Positions 47,501 to 57,462 of a stretch of 64,000 bases of DNA are shown in pieces. Source of the DNA: Odiellus spinosus (taxonomy: Eukaryota > Arthropoda > Arachnida > Opiliones > Phalangiidae); NCBI GenBank assembly GCA_963920705.1, contig CAWUCO010000074.1, positions 1,921,637 to 1,985,636 on the forward strand, given 5' to 3'. The number at the start of each line of letters is the position of its first letter. The stretch's first letter is position 1. Made by a program: the position numbers and the translations under genes. The notes below the pieces were generated by a model. The model did no database searches. It was not told the origin of the DNA and was given only the letters and a program-made list of their open reading frames with translations.

Positions 47501-49341
47501 AGCTATTCCTCTAATTAAAATTTTTATTGACAAATATTTTCTTCATTATCTTTAAATCGGCGAAAGGATATGAACTTTTATTGGCAAATATTTTTAACAT
47601 TATCCCGGTAGGCCTAAACCAATTCGCTGTTCCAAATCAAGGACCTAAACTGATTAATAGGTCGAAGACCAAATTTATTTGACTATCGTTATTATAGTCG
47701 TCGATCTTAGATTTAAATCACATGATTATCAGTAAATGAAGTCAATCGTAGCCAATATCGGACTAGAAGTCTGTTGCAGACTTCCAGTCCCTGTACTCGG
47801 CCGGTTATTCTATTAAATACAAGTTTGTGGCAGGTTATTCAACATGTAGACCTCAATTATCATGTCTCCTATCCTACGTGGTAATAGTTGGTTTGTTATT
47901 CAATGGCGAATTATTAAAGATTGGGTTTAAAGCACATTCCAGTCACGGAACTCGAGTACATGAAAATCAAAGTAGGTAATGGAGAAGTTTAAGTTAGATA
48001 TACGGGTACATTCGCTCCAAAAGTCAAGTGCAAATCACCCATAAGACCTTACATTATATGAGGCTTTTACGCAGGCCTTAAGGTTAAGTACAAGTACGAA
48101 GCCCAAACACACGTGTACTAGCTCTCCTCGACACCGAGGTAAAGGAGGTATCACTCCACGGAGAGAAACGCCAGTCGAAGCAGCTAAGAACCGCTGTCGA
48201 ATTACCATCACACTAGTGAATTGGTACGGCGAGCGAAAAGGTAACCAGCTCTTCGATCCCAGCTTTTTCTCTGACGGCCGAAATAGTATTTCACGCTTTT
48301 ATATATGCGATAAACAAAATAAAAAAAAAACACCTACACATTTTAATAACTGAGGCTAAGCTAAAAAATTAAATCAATCAATTAAAATAGATAAAAAACA
48401 AGACTACTTCCATATGCGTAGAAGTTGAACTGTAGTAGTTTTCCAATCCACCCTGAGTTTGCAGCAAGCCTAAGCCTACAATACCTTTATACCTATGTTT
48501 TTGGACTAAATGGTACATGGAAAATAGCTTAACGCGTGCTGCCAACTCGAGCTGGTATTGAACACACAAATTTCAAAAAATTCTTAGACAATTTCTTAAA
48601 TATCTTCTAAAATAACATTTAATTTTAATTTAATTTTCAGCGAAATTATTAATTAGACTAAGTTAAGTAATTTAAGAAATTTTAATTATAGTTTAAATGA
48701 ACATTTCGTTTCAATTCACTGAAAGATAACACGCCATAAGGCTACAACGCGTTAGTGTAAAAAAAGTGGTATATAAGGCGATCGAAAAACATTATAAGGT
48801 ATCTGTAACTTAAAGCTGTGAAGAAAGGGGGACCCACCCCCTGTTCAATGTCTGGAGGTAGTTATTACACCAGGCGCTCAGTGTAGCTACGAACGCAAAT
48901 CTGACCCGTAGAGGGGGCGAGTTGATGGTTGATGTGGACCATATTAGTTGAGGGACGCCTCGCTAATATGGCCCGCTGAGATCGGAAACTAAAGGTTGGA
49001 CCTTGGTGCGTTTGGATGGTCAGAGGTGATTATAACAGTGGGAGACGTCCCATTGTGTATAATCGCCTTCAACTGTCCAGCATCGAGGTTTGATGTGGAT
49101 GGTGGAAGGCGATAATATGCAATGGGAGACGTCCACGGTTGCATAAAATCGCACGACACCTGAAGCTTATCCATGTGGCAGCCTGATTATAGGAATTCCC
49201 GTTGAACGGAATTGAACGATAAGATGGCATGTTTACGTCTTGAGTCCCAAGATTTTTGCTCGTCACGTGATATCCGGTTACACAGGATATCCGCTTACAC
49301 CGGAAGTGACAGACACACACACAGACACGACGAACGTAAAA

Positions 49342-49371
49342 CCTCCCCGTGAACAAGTTCACTCGGGGAGG
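49342..49371 (+). other. T4 terminal hairpin, covarying form
   Basis: CCTCCCCGTGAAC / GTTCACTCGGGGAGG around AA. The G-C pair replaces the C-G pair of T3. Confidence 0.75.
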
Positions 49372-49390
49372 TAAAAATCAAAGCTATGGC

Positions 49391-49557
49391 TAGATTCTTT
49401 TTTCTACATTACGTAAGCTGCGTTTGGACACGCGTGGCGATGATAACGCCCGTTGAAAAATAATATACGTTCTATACTATTTGACGCTGAACTCAGCCAG
49501 TACTGTCCGAATGCGTCTGATCTTCGTCTTCCTCCCTATGAACAACACGCTCAAAAT
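49391..49557 (+). repeat. Copy of the segment right of the gypsy LTR
   Basis: TAGATTCTTTTTTCTACATT to CACGCTCAAAATAA matches 54291-54457 at about 95%. It is the continuation of the left LTR across T4, so it may be further LTR sequence or a duplicated flank. Confidence 0.8.
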
Positions 49558-49632
49558 AAAAAGGTTAAGTTAGGTTAGGTTAGATAACGTGGTTGTCCGG
49601 GAGGTACTATTTTAGTTTCCCCAATTAGTATT
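49558..49632 (+). mobile_element. T inner-end fragment
   Basis: GGTTAGGTTAGATAACGTGG then GTCCGGGAGGTACTATTTTA matches the T2 end at 20195-20245. Confidence 0.6.
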
Positions 49633-50465
49633 AAATTAGATTTTTTTTTTTATTTTTTTCATTGATTTGTGCATCTGCTGTGTGAATTTAGATTCAAATG
49701 ATTCTGGCTTCAGTTACCATAGGCCTAAAATTCCCATCATAACGCGTACAATTTTACATTTTCTTAATGGGTTATTAATAACCTAGTAGTGAAATTAAAA
49801 ATTTTAATCTTGAATCTCACCTCAAATGAAAAGGTTGGGTAGCGACAAATCGTAAAAATAGGAGGTGACTAGGCGACGGGGACTTCATTAACTTCTGGTT
49901 GGGTGACGGGGACCTTAGATTGAGTGGCTTCAGCGGGGGTAACGTATGGTAAATTCTTAGCCCCCGCTCTTTTTTTTCTATTATTAAGACTAGCGGGTTC
50001 TTTCGGGGGAGCGGTCGTATCCTCAAGAAATACTTTTGGCGTACATTTTCCAACCTGCTACGACACTGCTTGGACTAGTCACTTCAACTCCAGTAACATA
50101 AACCGTTACTGGTACACATCCCTACGTCTTTTAAGGAAACGGCCCGCTTAGTCGCTTGACCTGTTCCCTTGTGCAGATTAGATTCACCTGGACACTTTTT
50201 TTTTTCCCGGATTGATCAGTTGCGGTATCAACGCTCGTCCTGGGGATAAAGTTTATGAAAATTAAAAATAGCTGCGAGTTAATTGCTATTTATAGAAACA
50301 TTTGCTGTACTTTCTCATCAATGATGATGAGCCATTCTAATACGGTACTCGTTAAACCTATTATAAAGATTTCTTCGAATGATGATTGTTGGAATTTAAA
50401 GTCAGCGTTAGCCCCTCTCACTCCACATTCTAGCCCGCTTATTTGCTTGCGCTAAGGGCTTTTTT
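49633..50465. other. Unassigned segment between T scrap and gypsy RT
   Basis: The minus strand at 49890-50060 has a Pro/Ala/Lys-rich open stretch (TTAPPKEPASLNNRKKRAGA) that reads like a disordered protein tail, but I cannot assign it. The rest shows nothing. Confidence 0.3.
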
Positions 50466-50469
50466 TTAA

Positions 50470-51330
50470 TTACAAGTTCCATCTACACTTTTTTAATAGC
50501 AATGTTAGTCCTGCATCTCTAAGCTTTTGTAAAGTGTAATCTAAAGCAATTTTATGATCTTCCCATGTGGATGATGGAATTAGAATATCATCTAAATACA
50601 CACATATGGAAAATTGTTCACCACCTTCTTGGAATATTTGATCGACTAGCGTTTGAAAGGAACTTGGGGAATTACATAACCCATATGGGAGAACATTAAA
50701 CTTAAATTTTCCTGCGTGTGAGATAAAAGCAGTTTTCGGTTGACTATTCGGATGAACTTCTATCTGCCAGTATCCTGACTTAAGATCAAGTGCGGTTATT
50801 TACTTTGGAGATCCTAATTTTCCCAATATTTCATCTATATAAGGGATTGGATATGGATCTTTTATTGTCACTTTATTAAGTTTTGCGATAGTCAACACAG
50901 AATCGAATTTTATCTCCTTTTTGTTCAACTAAAACTACCGGTGAAGCCCAAGGACTGTTAGAGGGTTTTATCACACCTTCTTTGAGCATGGTTCTTATGT
51001 GTTCTTCGATAATTTGTTTCTTAGAAGGACTAACTCTATAAGGGCGAGAATGGATAGGAATTGCTTCTCCTGTATTAATTTCATGCATAATTAAACTCGT
51101 ACGACCCGTTTTACCAGCAAAAAGATCTGGGTATTTTAGTAATAAACGCCTCAGATCTGAACGTTGGTCGGAAGAGAGTGTAGTGTTGTTTACTACCGTT
51201 TCTACATTTTCAATAACCTGCATATTAGGAATTAATGGTAAAGCTTTGTCTGTCTGAAAACAAAGTTGATTACCATCAATTATGCAATATTTCGATCCAT
51301 GATATATAAAAACGTTGTGGTCTTCAAGAA
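50470..51330 (-). CDS. pol: Gypsy protease end and reverse transcriptase part
   Basis: The protease-like FILGFDFLEDHNVFIY (near 51345) leads to RT with HSRPYRVSPSKKQIIEE, GVIKPSNSPWASPVVLVEQK, IRFCVDYRKT, LDLKSGYWQIEV, LPYGLCNSPSSFQ and the catalytic YLDDIL (near 50585). Typical Ty3/gypsy Pol. Fossil; broken. Confidence 0.88.
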
Positions 51331-51703
51331 AATCAAAACCCAGTATAAAGTCACTGAGTAATGTAGGTACTATTAAGAATTCCTGAGTATAATTATGAGT
51401 TAAATTATTGTCGAATGTAATTTCAAAGTTTAAAACAGTGGGACCTTTAGAAAAAATATAGCGTTTCTCTCAAAATGATACATTCAACATCCTGGTCAAG
51501 AGGAAGAGCGTCGGGATCATTTCGAGCATGAGGTATTGCTCTCCGTTGTTCCAAACTTATCATAGATTGTTCTGCCCCATTATCTAATTGTGCTTGAAAA
51601 GATCCATGTTCAAAATTGAGTGGTATTAATATGGGTTCACGGCGCTGTCTAGTTTGACAACTTATTGACCCTAGAAATGTAGGCTTTGTTCTTAATTGAG
51701 GGC

Positions 51704-52156
51704 TTATTGTTTTGTAGTTGTGGGAGGCTGCGACTCCCTCGCTTCGTTCCTCCCTTCGTAGTTTCCCTGTTTAGGACTTGGACATTCGTTAGCTAGATGA
51801 CCTTTCCCAGTACAATTGAAACATGTTAGTTCGCTTTTAGGCAAACCAGTAGTTAATTTAGCTTGACCTGGTTGTGACCTCGTATATGAGGAGGAAGGAC
51901 GAGCTTTCGATTGGGTGGTAGAAGAAGTACTAGTGAAAGTAGGCCTTGAGCTACTAGTATTTGTTTGAATGCGACTAGATTGTAGTCTAAAAGAACGTGA
52001 AACCGATTCATTTGGGGCTTCAACTGTTTGTCCAGGGAGAGATTTATTAAATCTACTTGTGGTAGAAACGGGGTTTTTGTTGCTAAATGTTCTAGCTTGG
52101 ACTTTAGATGGGTTTAGTCTAGACTCTATATTACTGGGGATTGTTTTTGTTTTCAT
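51704..52156 (-). CDS. gag: Gypsy nucleocapsid region
   Basis: Ser/Thr/Arg-rich with one zinc knuckle, CFNCTGKGHLANEC (near 51800), as in Gag nucleocapsid that packages RNA. It follows the Gag frame at 52153-53523. Confidence 0.8.
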   Translation of the reverse strand: MKTKTIPSNIESRLNPSKVQARTFSNKNPVSTTSRFNKSLPGQTVEAPNESVSRSFRLQSSRIQTNTSSSRPTFTSTSSTTQSKARPSSSYTRSQPGQAKLTTGLPKSELTCFNCTGKGHLANECPSPKQGNYEGRNEARESQPPTTTKQ

Positions 52157-53523
52157 AGAAGGTTAATAGTTTCTCGAGGGAAAGTTGGTTCTAAGTTGGG
52201 TTCGAGGAGAGATCCATGTTTGGGAGTGGAAGGAATTTGGTGTATCACCTGACCTTCTACGAGGAGGTTGAGGGCAATTTCCGTCTCGCTACATAACTCT
52301 CTTAAACTATGTAAATCTCTGATGCCACTTTTTGCTAATGCAAATCTATATTCTGGAAGTAGATTTGTTTTAAATATTCTAACAAGTTTTTCTTCCGAAA
52401 AAGGCTCTTCTAAATTATTGTTTAGATTGATAACATCATTTATAAATGTATCAACCTCCTCAGAGGGTACTTGCATTCGTTCATAAATACGTGTTTCTTC
52501 ATACGTTTCAGTCGCAGGATCACTAAATCTTTCTTTTAAGTTATGTTCAAAGTGACCTAAATTTACAAAGGGTTCAGTCTCCCTATACCAATCCAATTCT
52601 ATTCCTTTTAAAACAAAAGGAAGGTTCGCTAACGGTTCCTTTGTAGAAAGGTGAGCAAAATTGACAAATTCTCGATAAGATTTTATAAATTCCTGTGGTC
52701 GTTCTGTTCTAGCCCCTTTAAAAACTAAGGTACTTGGAGGAAAAATAGGCTTTCGAGGGAAACGAATCGAAGGGGTGTCATGATCAGATTCTCGGGATGA
52801 TGAGGAAGATTGAGAACGAGCGCTTGCATGTGAGGAACGAGGATTAGATCTATGACTTTGTCTCGGAGAATGACGAGATCCTGTATGCCTAGAGGGTAGT
52901 TGATTTGACGGATCAACTACGCCTGATTGTTGAGTAGTGCGGGGATCTACGTGTTTGGGAATAGTTTGTGAACTTTGATTCGACCTGGTCATTGAGGCTC
53001 TCATATCTATCAATTCTAATTGTAATTGCTGAATAACTTCCTCTAAATGACGTATATACAATAATTGTTGATCTAATTGTTGTTGATAGGGATTTGATTT
53101 TGTATTTGAACTCTGTACTGGAGGTGTTTGAATCCCAGTCGAAATCTCAGTTACGATCGCTGAAGTCCGACCAATAGTGCCTAATATTGGAGCTCTACTA
53201 ACGGTTTGTGTGGTTTGGGAACTAGTTGTTGTATCGAGTATGGATTGTCGTAGAAATATAGGCGTACGTAAATCACTAAATAATAAATCATCTATTATGG
53301 GAACTGTTGTCGTTAACGGACGTTCAAAAGTTTGTGTGAAACTGATACGGGTAGACGTAGTTAGTCTATTGTCTAAACTAGTTTCTTTTAAAGCTTCATG
53401 AAATGATTCGAACGCAGTTCTGGTATGGGATGGATGTTGATAAACACGCCCAGATCTAGTTCTCGCTAGATCAGGTTGTGGATAAGGATGACCAATCCCC
53501 ATCCTGGCTAGTTCGGGTCCCAT
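52153..53523 (-). CDS. gag: Gypsy Gag region
   Basis: A Thr/Ser-rich N-terminal part with a Gln-rich coiled coil (QQLDQQLLYIRHLEEVIQQL, about residues 148-167) is followed by the retrotrans_gag-type domain (about residues 275-400: WYRETEPFVN, FSDPATETYEE, NNLEEPFSEEKLVRIF). It sits about 300 bp inside the primer-binding site. Fossil. Confidence 0.82.
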   Translation of the reverse strand: MGPELARMGIGHPYPQPDLARTRSGRVYQHPSHTRTAFESFHEALKETSLDNRLTTSTRISFTQTFERPLTTTVPIIDDLLFSDLRTPIFLRQSILDTTTSSQTTQTVSRAPILGTIGRTSAIVTEISTGIQTPPVQSSNTKSNPYQQQLDQQLLYIRHLEEVIQQLQLELIDMRASMTRSNQSSQTIPKHVDPRTTQQSGVVDPSNQLPSRHTGSRHSPRQSHRSNPRSSHASARSQSSSSSRESDHDTPSIRFPRKPIFPPSTLVFKGARTERPQEFIKSYREFVNFAHLSTKEPLANLPFVLKGIELDWYRETEPFVNLGHFEHNLKERFSDPATETYEETRIYERMQVPSEEVDTFINDVINLNNNLEEPFSEEKLVRIFKTNLLPEYRFALAKSGIRDLHSLRELCSETEIALNLLVEGQVIHQIPSTPKHGSLLEPNLEPTFPRETINLL

Positions 53524-53807
53524 AATAGTATAATCCTCACCATGAGGCGGTACCTCATCCTCAGGAGGACGTCGATGAGCCAGGTTATATTATATAGTTA
53601 ATATAATATTATAATATTAATATATAATTGTCATATTATGAATTATAATTTAGTAAAAAGAAGAATCCAATAACCTCATTCTGAGGACTAAAACCTCTTT
53701 AGAGGAAAACAATCTCTAACCCTTGGCGATAAACAAAACAATTGTTAGGCTGAACATGTAATGTCTTTAACATCGATAGTAACTATTATTCAAGGAACTC
53801 CACGTCG

Positions 53808-53826
53808 AGCCCCACGTTGGGCGCCA
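53808..53826 (-). promoter_or_regulatory. Gypsy primer-binding site
   Basis: TGGCGCCCAACGTGGGGCT on the minus strand, 4 nt inside the right LTR; fixes the minus orientation. Confidence 0.75.
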
Positions 53827-53830
53827 AAAT

Positions 53831-54297
53831 TGTAACCGTTTTACAATTTTATAACAGTAAGACTAAGGTTTAGGGTTCTCGATCTATTGAGTGAATTTAG
53901 ATTCACCGTGGAATTAATAGAACTAAGGCTTAAGAGAATTTGGTTCAATGGTTTTATTTATCACAAAAAATCGTATTACAAAAGTTCTTACCCTGATTCC
54001 AGGTTAGGATATATGGATAGTAAAACCAACTTTATACAAAAAATCTGATGAACTTATGCAAATGATACAGATTACAAACGAAGGTAGTTTCTTTACTGCC
54101 TGAAGGAGGAGGACTGAACTCGAGGAGATCCAAAAGAAAAACTAACAATGTGCGGTTTGGCGTCTCACGCTCGAAAAATTTCCTCGCGTTCAGTTCTCCC
54201 TACCGAGGAGATCGTTCATCAAAAAAAAAAAAAAAAAAAGGTATATCATTATGCACCAACAGGTGCAACGTTTTATACAGTATAAGAGATTAGATTC
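53831..54297 (-). repeat. Gypsy LTR (right, 5')
   Basis: Matches 45585-46063. The shared sequence continues to about 54457. Confidence 0.85.
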
Positions 54298-54479
54298 TTT
54301 TTTCTACATTACGTAAGCTCCGTTTGGACAAGCATGGCGATGATAACGCCCGATGAAAAATAATATACGTTCTATCCTGCTTGACGCTGAACTCAGCCAG
54401 TACTGTCCGAATGCGTCTGATCTTCGTCTTCCTCCCTATGAACAACACGCTCAAAATAATTTTTTTAAGTAAGGTTAGG

Positions 54480-56818
54480 TTACTCGGGGCACCAGGCGAC
54501 ACCCCGTTGTATCTAGCCTTCCACCCGGGATGCGGACTACCGGGTGGTGACCTCTTATTTGCCCCAATTTCTCGTGGGACTTTTATGAATTCCAAAAATA
54601 AAAATCCAAAAACCAAACATGGGTCTGGGTCATCCTTGGGTGAAACCCAGCCCACCAATATGCAGGAAACTGCCTCTGGTTCTGCCTCTGGCAGTACTGC
54701 TGATAAGTCTGAGTCGTCGCAAGACAGAACCCAGCTTACCAAAAAGACCTTCAATCGCAATGCCCGGCACAAGCGGGCTCGCGAAGCAAATAAGAAGGAG
54801 ACCAATCCACTGCCTAGCAGTGAAGTGGTACCTTCAGCCAAAAGGCCCAGGACAGTGGACTCTAATCCCTCTCCTGGGTCTTCTCAACCGCATCCTAAAA
54901 GGGCTAAAGAGGCTTCGGCCCCTAAGTCTTATAAGGATGCGGTTGGCCTGACGAAGATGGCCATCATTAAAGATGGCTATCCAGTCAATAAGGTCACGGA
55001 GGTTGATGTGAGGGCCATCCAGTCTGGAATTCTGGAGAGGATAGATGGGATACCTTCGGGTGAACCACTACCTCTCCTAAAGAATTTCCAGTTGGTGGGT
55101 GGCGCTCTCATCTATCACTGTGGCGATTTGCAGTCGGGTACCTGGTTGAAGAAGGCTTTCGACCAAAATGAACAGGTTCTGGCGGACACCAGGTCACTGG
55201 TTACAGAAGCCGGTACGCTGCCAAAGCCGTTCAAGGTTGCCTTCAAAACCAGGGACACGCTGACTACCAACCCTGCTGTGCTGTTTAGGAGGATGGAGTC
55301 CTACAACCACCGGTTGAATATTGGGTGTTGGAGGGCTGTAAACTCGGCATCCACCAAAGAAACCGTCCGCTGGATTTTCCAGATGGATGGGGACTCGGTG
55401 GATGCCATTAAAGAGGCTTATTATCTAGCGTACACTGGTTTGGATCAGGGGATCTTCAAGATCCTTTCTGATCCAAACAAGCCTCAGCCACATTTGGAGG
55501 CTGGGAGTACTGGCGCGACTCCAGCGGAGCCCAGTGATGACGACGTCTCTCTGGGGGACACTTCCGACAACACAGATGACACTGTGGTGCCGGAAGATCA
55601 ACCCTCCAGTGCCCATTTGTCTGGGACAGGGGGGGGGTTGCCGGTGGTTCTGCTGGCGCTGAGGATAGGGTGGATGGGCTGGTACCTCCAACCACCTCTA
55701 GTGCCATGGAATAGCCGGGCATACCCCTACCTGTCCTCGAAAAATGGGCCTTAAAGTTGTACAGATCAACTTACAACATTGCCGGGCAGCTACGGCAGTT
55801 TTATGCCGTAGGTTTGCCATTGATGTGGCTCTTATCCAGGAGCCCTGGATCAATAAGGGCCAGATCCTGGGTCTCAGGGGCGCAGGCAACATCTACTATG
55901 ATTTTGCCTCCGATATGCCAAGATCTTGTATCTTGGTAAGAAAGGACATACACGCCCTTCCCTTCACTCAGTACCAGTCTCGGGATACTTCTGTTGTAAG
56001 GATATTCTCCTCTACTGCGGACGGAGAAAATGAGCTTACAATGGCGTCTGCCTACTTGCCGTATGATGTGGCCGACTCGACTCCAACGCAGCAGGTTGCC
56101 AGTTTGGTAAACCACTGTGAAGGTTTGGGGAAGAAGCTCATTATAGGTAGTGATGCTAATGCACATCATGTTGTGTGGGGCAGTAGTGACTGCAACCAAC
56201 GTGGTGATGATTTAATGGAATATCTGGTGAGCACTAATCTCCATATTCTAAATAGGAACAATATACCAACTTTTGTCACTAAGAGCAGAAGTGAGGTCAT
56301 TGATATCACCCTGTGTACAGGAAACGTGGTGTCCTCTGTCACGAACTGGCATGTCTCCAGTGCGCCGTCTCTAGCGGATCACCGGCATATTTGCTTCTCC
56401 GTCTCAGTTAAACCTGCTACAGTCTTAACAGAAATTCGTAACCCCAGGACGGCCGACTGGGCCGGTTATAAAGAAGACTTAGATCTTCGACTTGGAGGAT
56501 GTAGTTCTAAACTCTCCTCGGTGATAGACTTTGAGCTGGCTGTTGAACATTTAAAACTAGCCATTGTCGAGTCTTATCATCAGAATTATCCGGTGAAGTC
56601 TATCAACCAACCTAAGTTAGTTCCCTGGTGGAATAAGGAAATTGGTAGACTTCGCAAGCTAACTCGTAGTCTCTTTAATAGGGCTAAGAGGACAGGCGAT
56701 TGGGGGACCTATAGGGAGACCCTCACCGCCTATCACAAAGCCATCTGTGAGGCAAAGAAAGCCTCATGGAGGGATTTCAGTGAGGGTATTGCTGATGTAC
56801 CTTACACGCCCCCAAAAT
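54480..56818 (+). mobile_element. Jockey/R1-type LINE, 5' half only
   Basis: Leader from about 54480, then ORF1 and ORF2 with an endonuclease. Sequence switches to Polinton-like DNA near 56810 (CGCCCCCAAAAT occurs on both sides of the switch), so the reverse transcriptase and 3' end are gone. LINE copies are usually 5'-truncated; this one has lost the 3' end, so later recombination is likely. Confidence 0.8.
54585..55754 (+). CDS. LINE ORF1 (DUF4780-like)
   Basis: I chose the start MNSKNKNPKTKHG at 54585, since upstream codons match non-coding sequence shared with 49391-49557. Residues 1-130 are basic and low complexity with nuclear-signal-like KRAREANKK and KRPRTVDS. From about residue 195 comes an RNA-binding-fold type region (LVGGALIYHCGDLQSGTWLK, TLTTNPAVLFRRMESYN, GCWRAVNS) resembling DUF4780 proteins of insect LINEs. 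A G-run at 55630 may hide a one-base change: in the alternative frame the protein would end ...TTSSAME at 55712. ORF1 and ORF2 overlap by 11 nt as annotated. Confidence 0.7.
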   Translation: MNSKNKNPKTKHGSGSSLGETQPTNMQETASGSASGSTADKSESSQDRTQLTKKTFNRNARHKRAREANKKETNPLPSSEVVPSAKRPRTVDSNPSPGSSQPHPKRAKEASAPKSYKDAVGLTKMAIIKDGYPVNKVTEVDVRAIQSGILERIDGIPSGEPLPLLKNFQLVGGALIYHCGDLQSGTWLKKAFDQNEQVLADTRSLVTEAGTLPKPFKVAFKTRDTLTTNPAVLFRRMESYNHRLNIGCWRAVNSASTKETVRWIFQMDGDSVDAIKEAYYLAYTGLDQGIFKILSDPNKPQPHLEAGSTGATPAEPSDDDVSLGDTSDNTDDTVVPEDQPSSAHLSGTGGGLPVVLLALRIGWMGWYLQPPLVPWNSRAYPYLSSKNGP

Positions 56819-56820
56819 AA
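55744..56820 (+). CDS. LINE ORF2, endonuclease part
   Basis: The apurinic-type endonuclease nicks target DNA for insertion. Motifs: VVQINLQHCRAAT (N box), ALIQEPWI (catalytic Glu), ASAYLPYD, IGSDANAHHVVWGS (Asp/Asn/His), EVIDITLCT (Asp) and SLADHRHICF (final Asp-His). After about residue 235 a linker with WWNKEIGRLRKL precedes the usual RT, as in Jockey/R1/I clades. The ORF ends at 56820 before any RT motif (about 358 residues against 900-1000 usual). Confidence 0.85.
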   Translation: MGLKVVQINLQHCRAATAVLCRRFAIDVALIQEPWINKGQILGLRGAGNIYYDFASDMPRSCILVRKDIHALPFTQYQSRDTSVVRIFSSTADGENELTMASAYLPYDVADSTPTQQVASLVNHCEGLGKKLIIGSDANAHHVVWGSSDCNQRGDDLMEYLVSTNLHILNRNNIPTFVTKSRSEVIDITLCTGNVVSSVTNWHVSSAPSLADHRHICFSVSVKPATVLTEIRNPRTADWAGYKEDLDLRLGGCSSKLSSVIDFELAVEHLKLAIVESYHQNYPVKSINQPKLVPWWNKEIGRLRKLTRSLFNRAKRTGDWGTYRETLTAYHKAICEAKKASWRDFSEGIADVPYTPPK

Positions 56821-57140
56821 ACAAATTTGCATAATTAGCCCCGCCCCCAAAATCAACAAACAACGCATCCGTCAACAAATGACGTCATCCATCAACAAAT
56901 TGGCCTAATTAACCTCGCCCAACCGTCCAGTCTGACCTTGCCTAACCCCCGGTCGAAAAACCCATTTTCAAGGAGGACTGACACAAATTTTCATTTTTCC
57001 GTCCCTGCTCCTTTGTTTTTCTGCATGACTTTGTTTTTCTGCATGACTCCCAGCCAAAAAGACTGGGGGGCCAATGACTCATTCACTCACTAGGGGAGAA
57101 GGATATCATATAAAAGACTCGATCCTAAAGTCAGCTTAAA
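56820..57140 (+). other. Leader of Polinton-like remnant
   Basis: CCGCCCCCAAAATCAACAAA and ATCCATCAACAAATTGGCCT-type phrases repeat (CATCCGTCAACAAATGACGT / CATCCATCAACAAATTGG). No ORF. It may hold the element's end, but I could not find the partner inverted repeat. Confidence 0.35.
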
Positions 57141-57165
57141 ATGGATTTACGGGTAACGAAGGAAA

Positions 57166-57417
57166 GTGGTCGCGTTCAATTACAGAAATGTCAATGCTGT
57201 ATCTGGAAGCGTTGGTTCTTTCACGATTCTTACACTCTTCGCCATTGTAAATACTGGCTTAGAGTCCTCTTCCCGATTCGTTCTGGCCCCATGGTACGAT
57301 ATTCTCGGGCTAATCTTTATTTTACCGTATTATTGGGAGATCTACGAGTTGAAACCTTTAAACCATATATGCCACTGGTGCGACGGGTTAATTACTCTCA
57401 AAAGGAAGGATAAATAA
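57166..57417 (+). CDS. Possible small membrane protein, uncertain
   Basis: 83 codons. Two hydrophobic stretches (SFTILTLFAIVNTG and WYDILGLIFILPYYW) then HICHWCDG. It overlaps another frame (57141-57413) with no known domain. It directly precedes the capsid gene, so it may belong to the Polinton-like element. I do not recognise it. Confidence 0.3.
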   Translation: MVAFNYRNVNAVSGSVGSFTILTLFAIVNTGLESSSRFVLAPWYDILGLIFILPYYWEIYELKPLNHICHWCDGLITLKRKDK

Positions 57418-57462
57418 GTCTGACCAGCTTGTTTCATCTTCATTGTTATCCTTCAACTCTGT

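Larger units (their letters stand above)
46064..49390 (+). mobile_element. Diverged T-family copy T4
   Basis: Starts AACAAGTTGGGAAACCAAAA then TACCTCCCCGAG and ends with the T hairpin and GGTAAAAA (49371-49377). The 7-bp repeat TAGATTC flanks it (46057-46063 and 49391-49397). 46860-46960 and 47780-47960 match T3 near 37740-37900, and 48430-49371 matches 38370-39394. Extra content includes a hairpin at 46585-46700 and tRNA-like units at 47010-47500. Confidence 0.7.
45585..54297 (-). mobile_element. Gypsy-type LTR element, broken, with inserts
   Basis: Minus-strand element. The 5' LTR is at the right (53831-54297), next to a primer-binding site, then gag, a zinc knuckle, protease and the first part of RT. 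A matching LTR lies at 45585-46063. No RNase H or integrase was seen. A T-family copy (46064-49390) sits inside the left LTR-side sequence, and 49560-50460 is not gypsy-like. The element is broken, with several breaks, and older than the BEL copy. Confidence 0.8.

Noticed and set aside
49560-49586. GGTTAGGTTAG as telomere repeat
   Set aside because: It is the subterminal part of the T family, seen again at 20195 and 35600 in order, not a telomeric array.
54290-54841. 183-codon minus-strand frame over LINE ORF1
   Set aside because: Antisense to a frame with recognisable ORF1 content.
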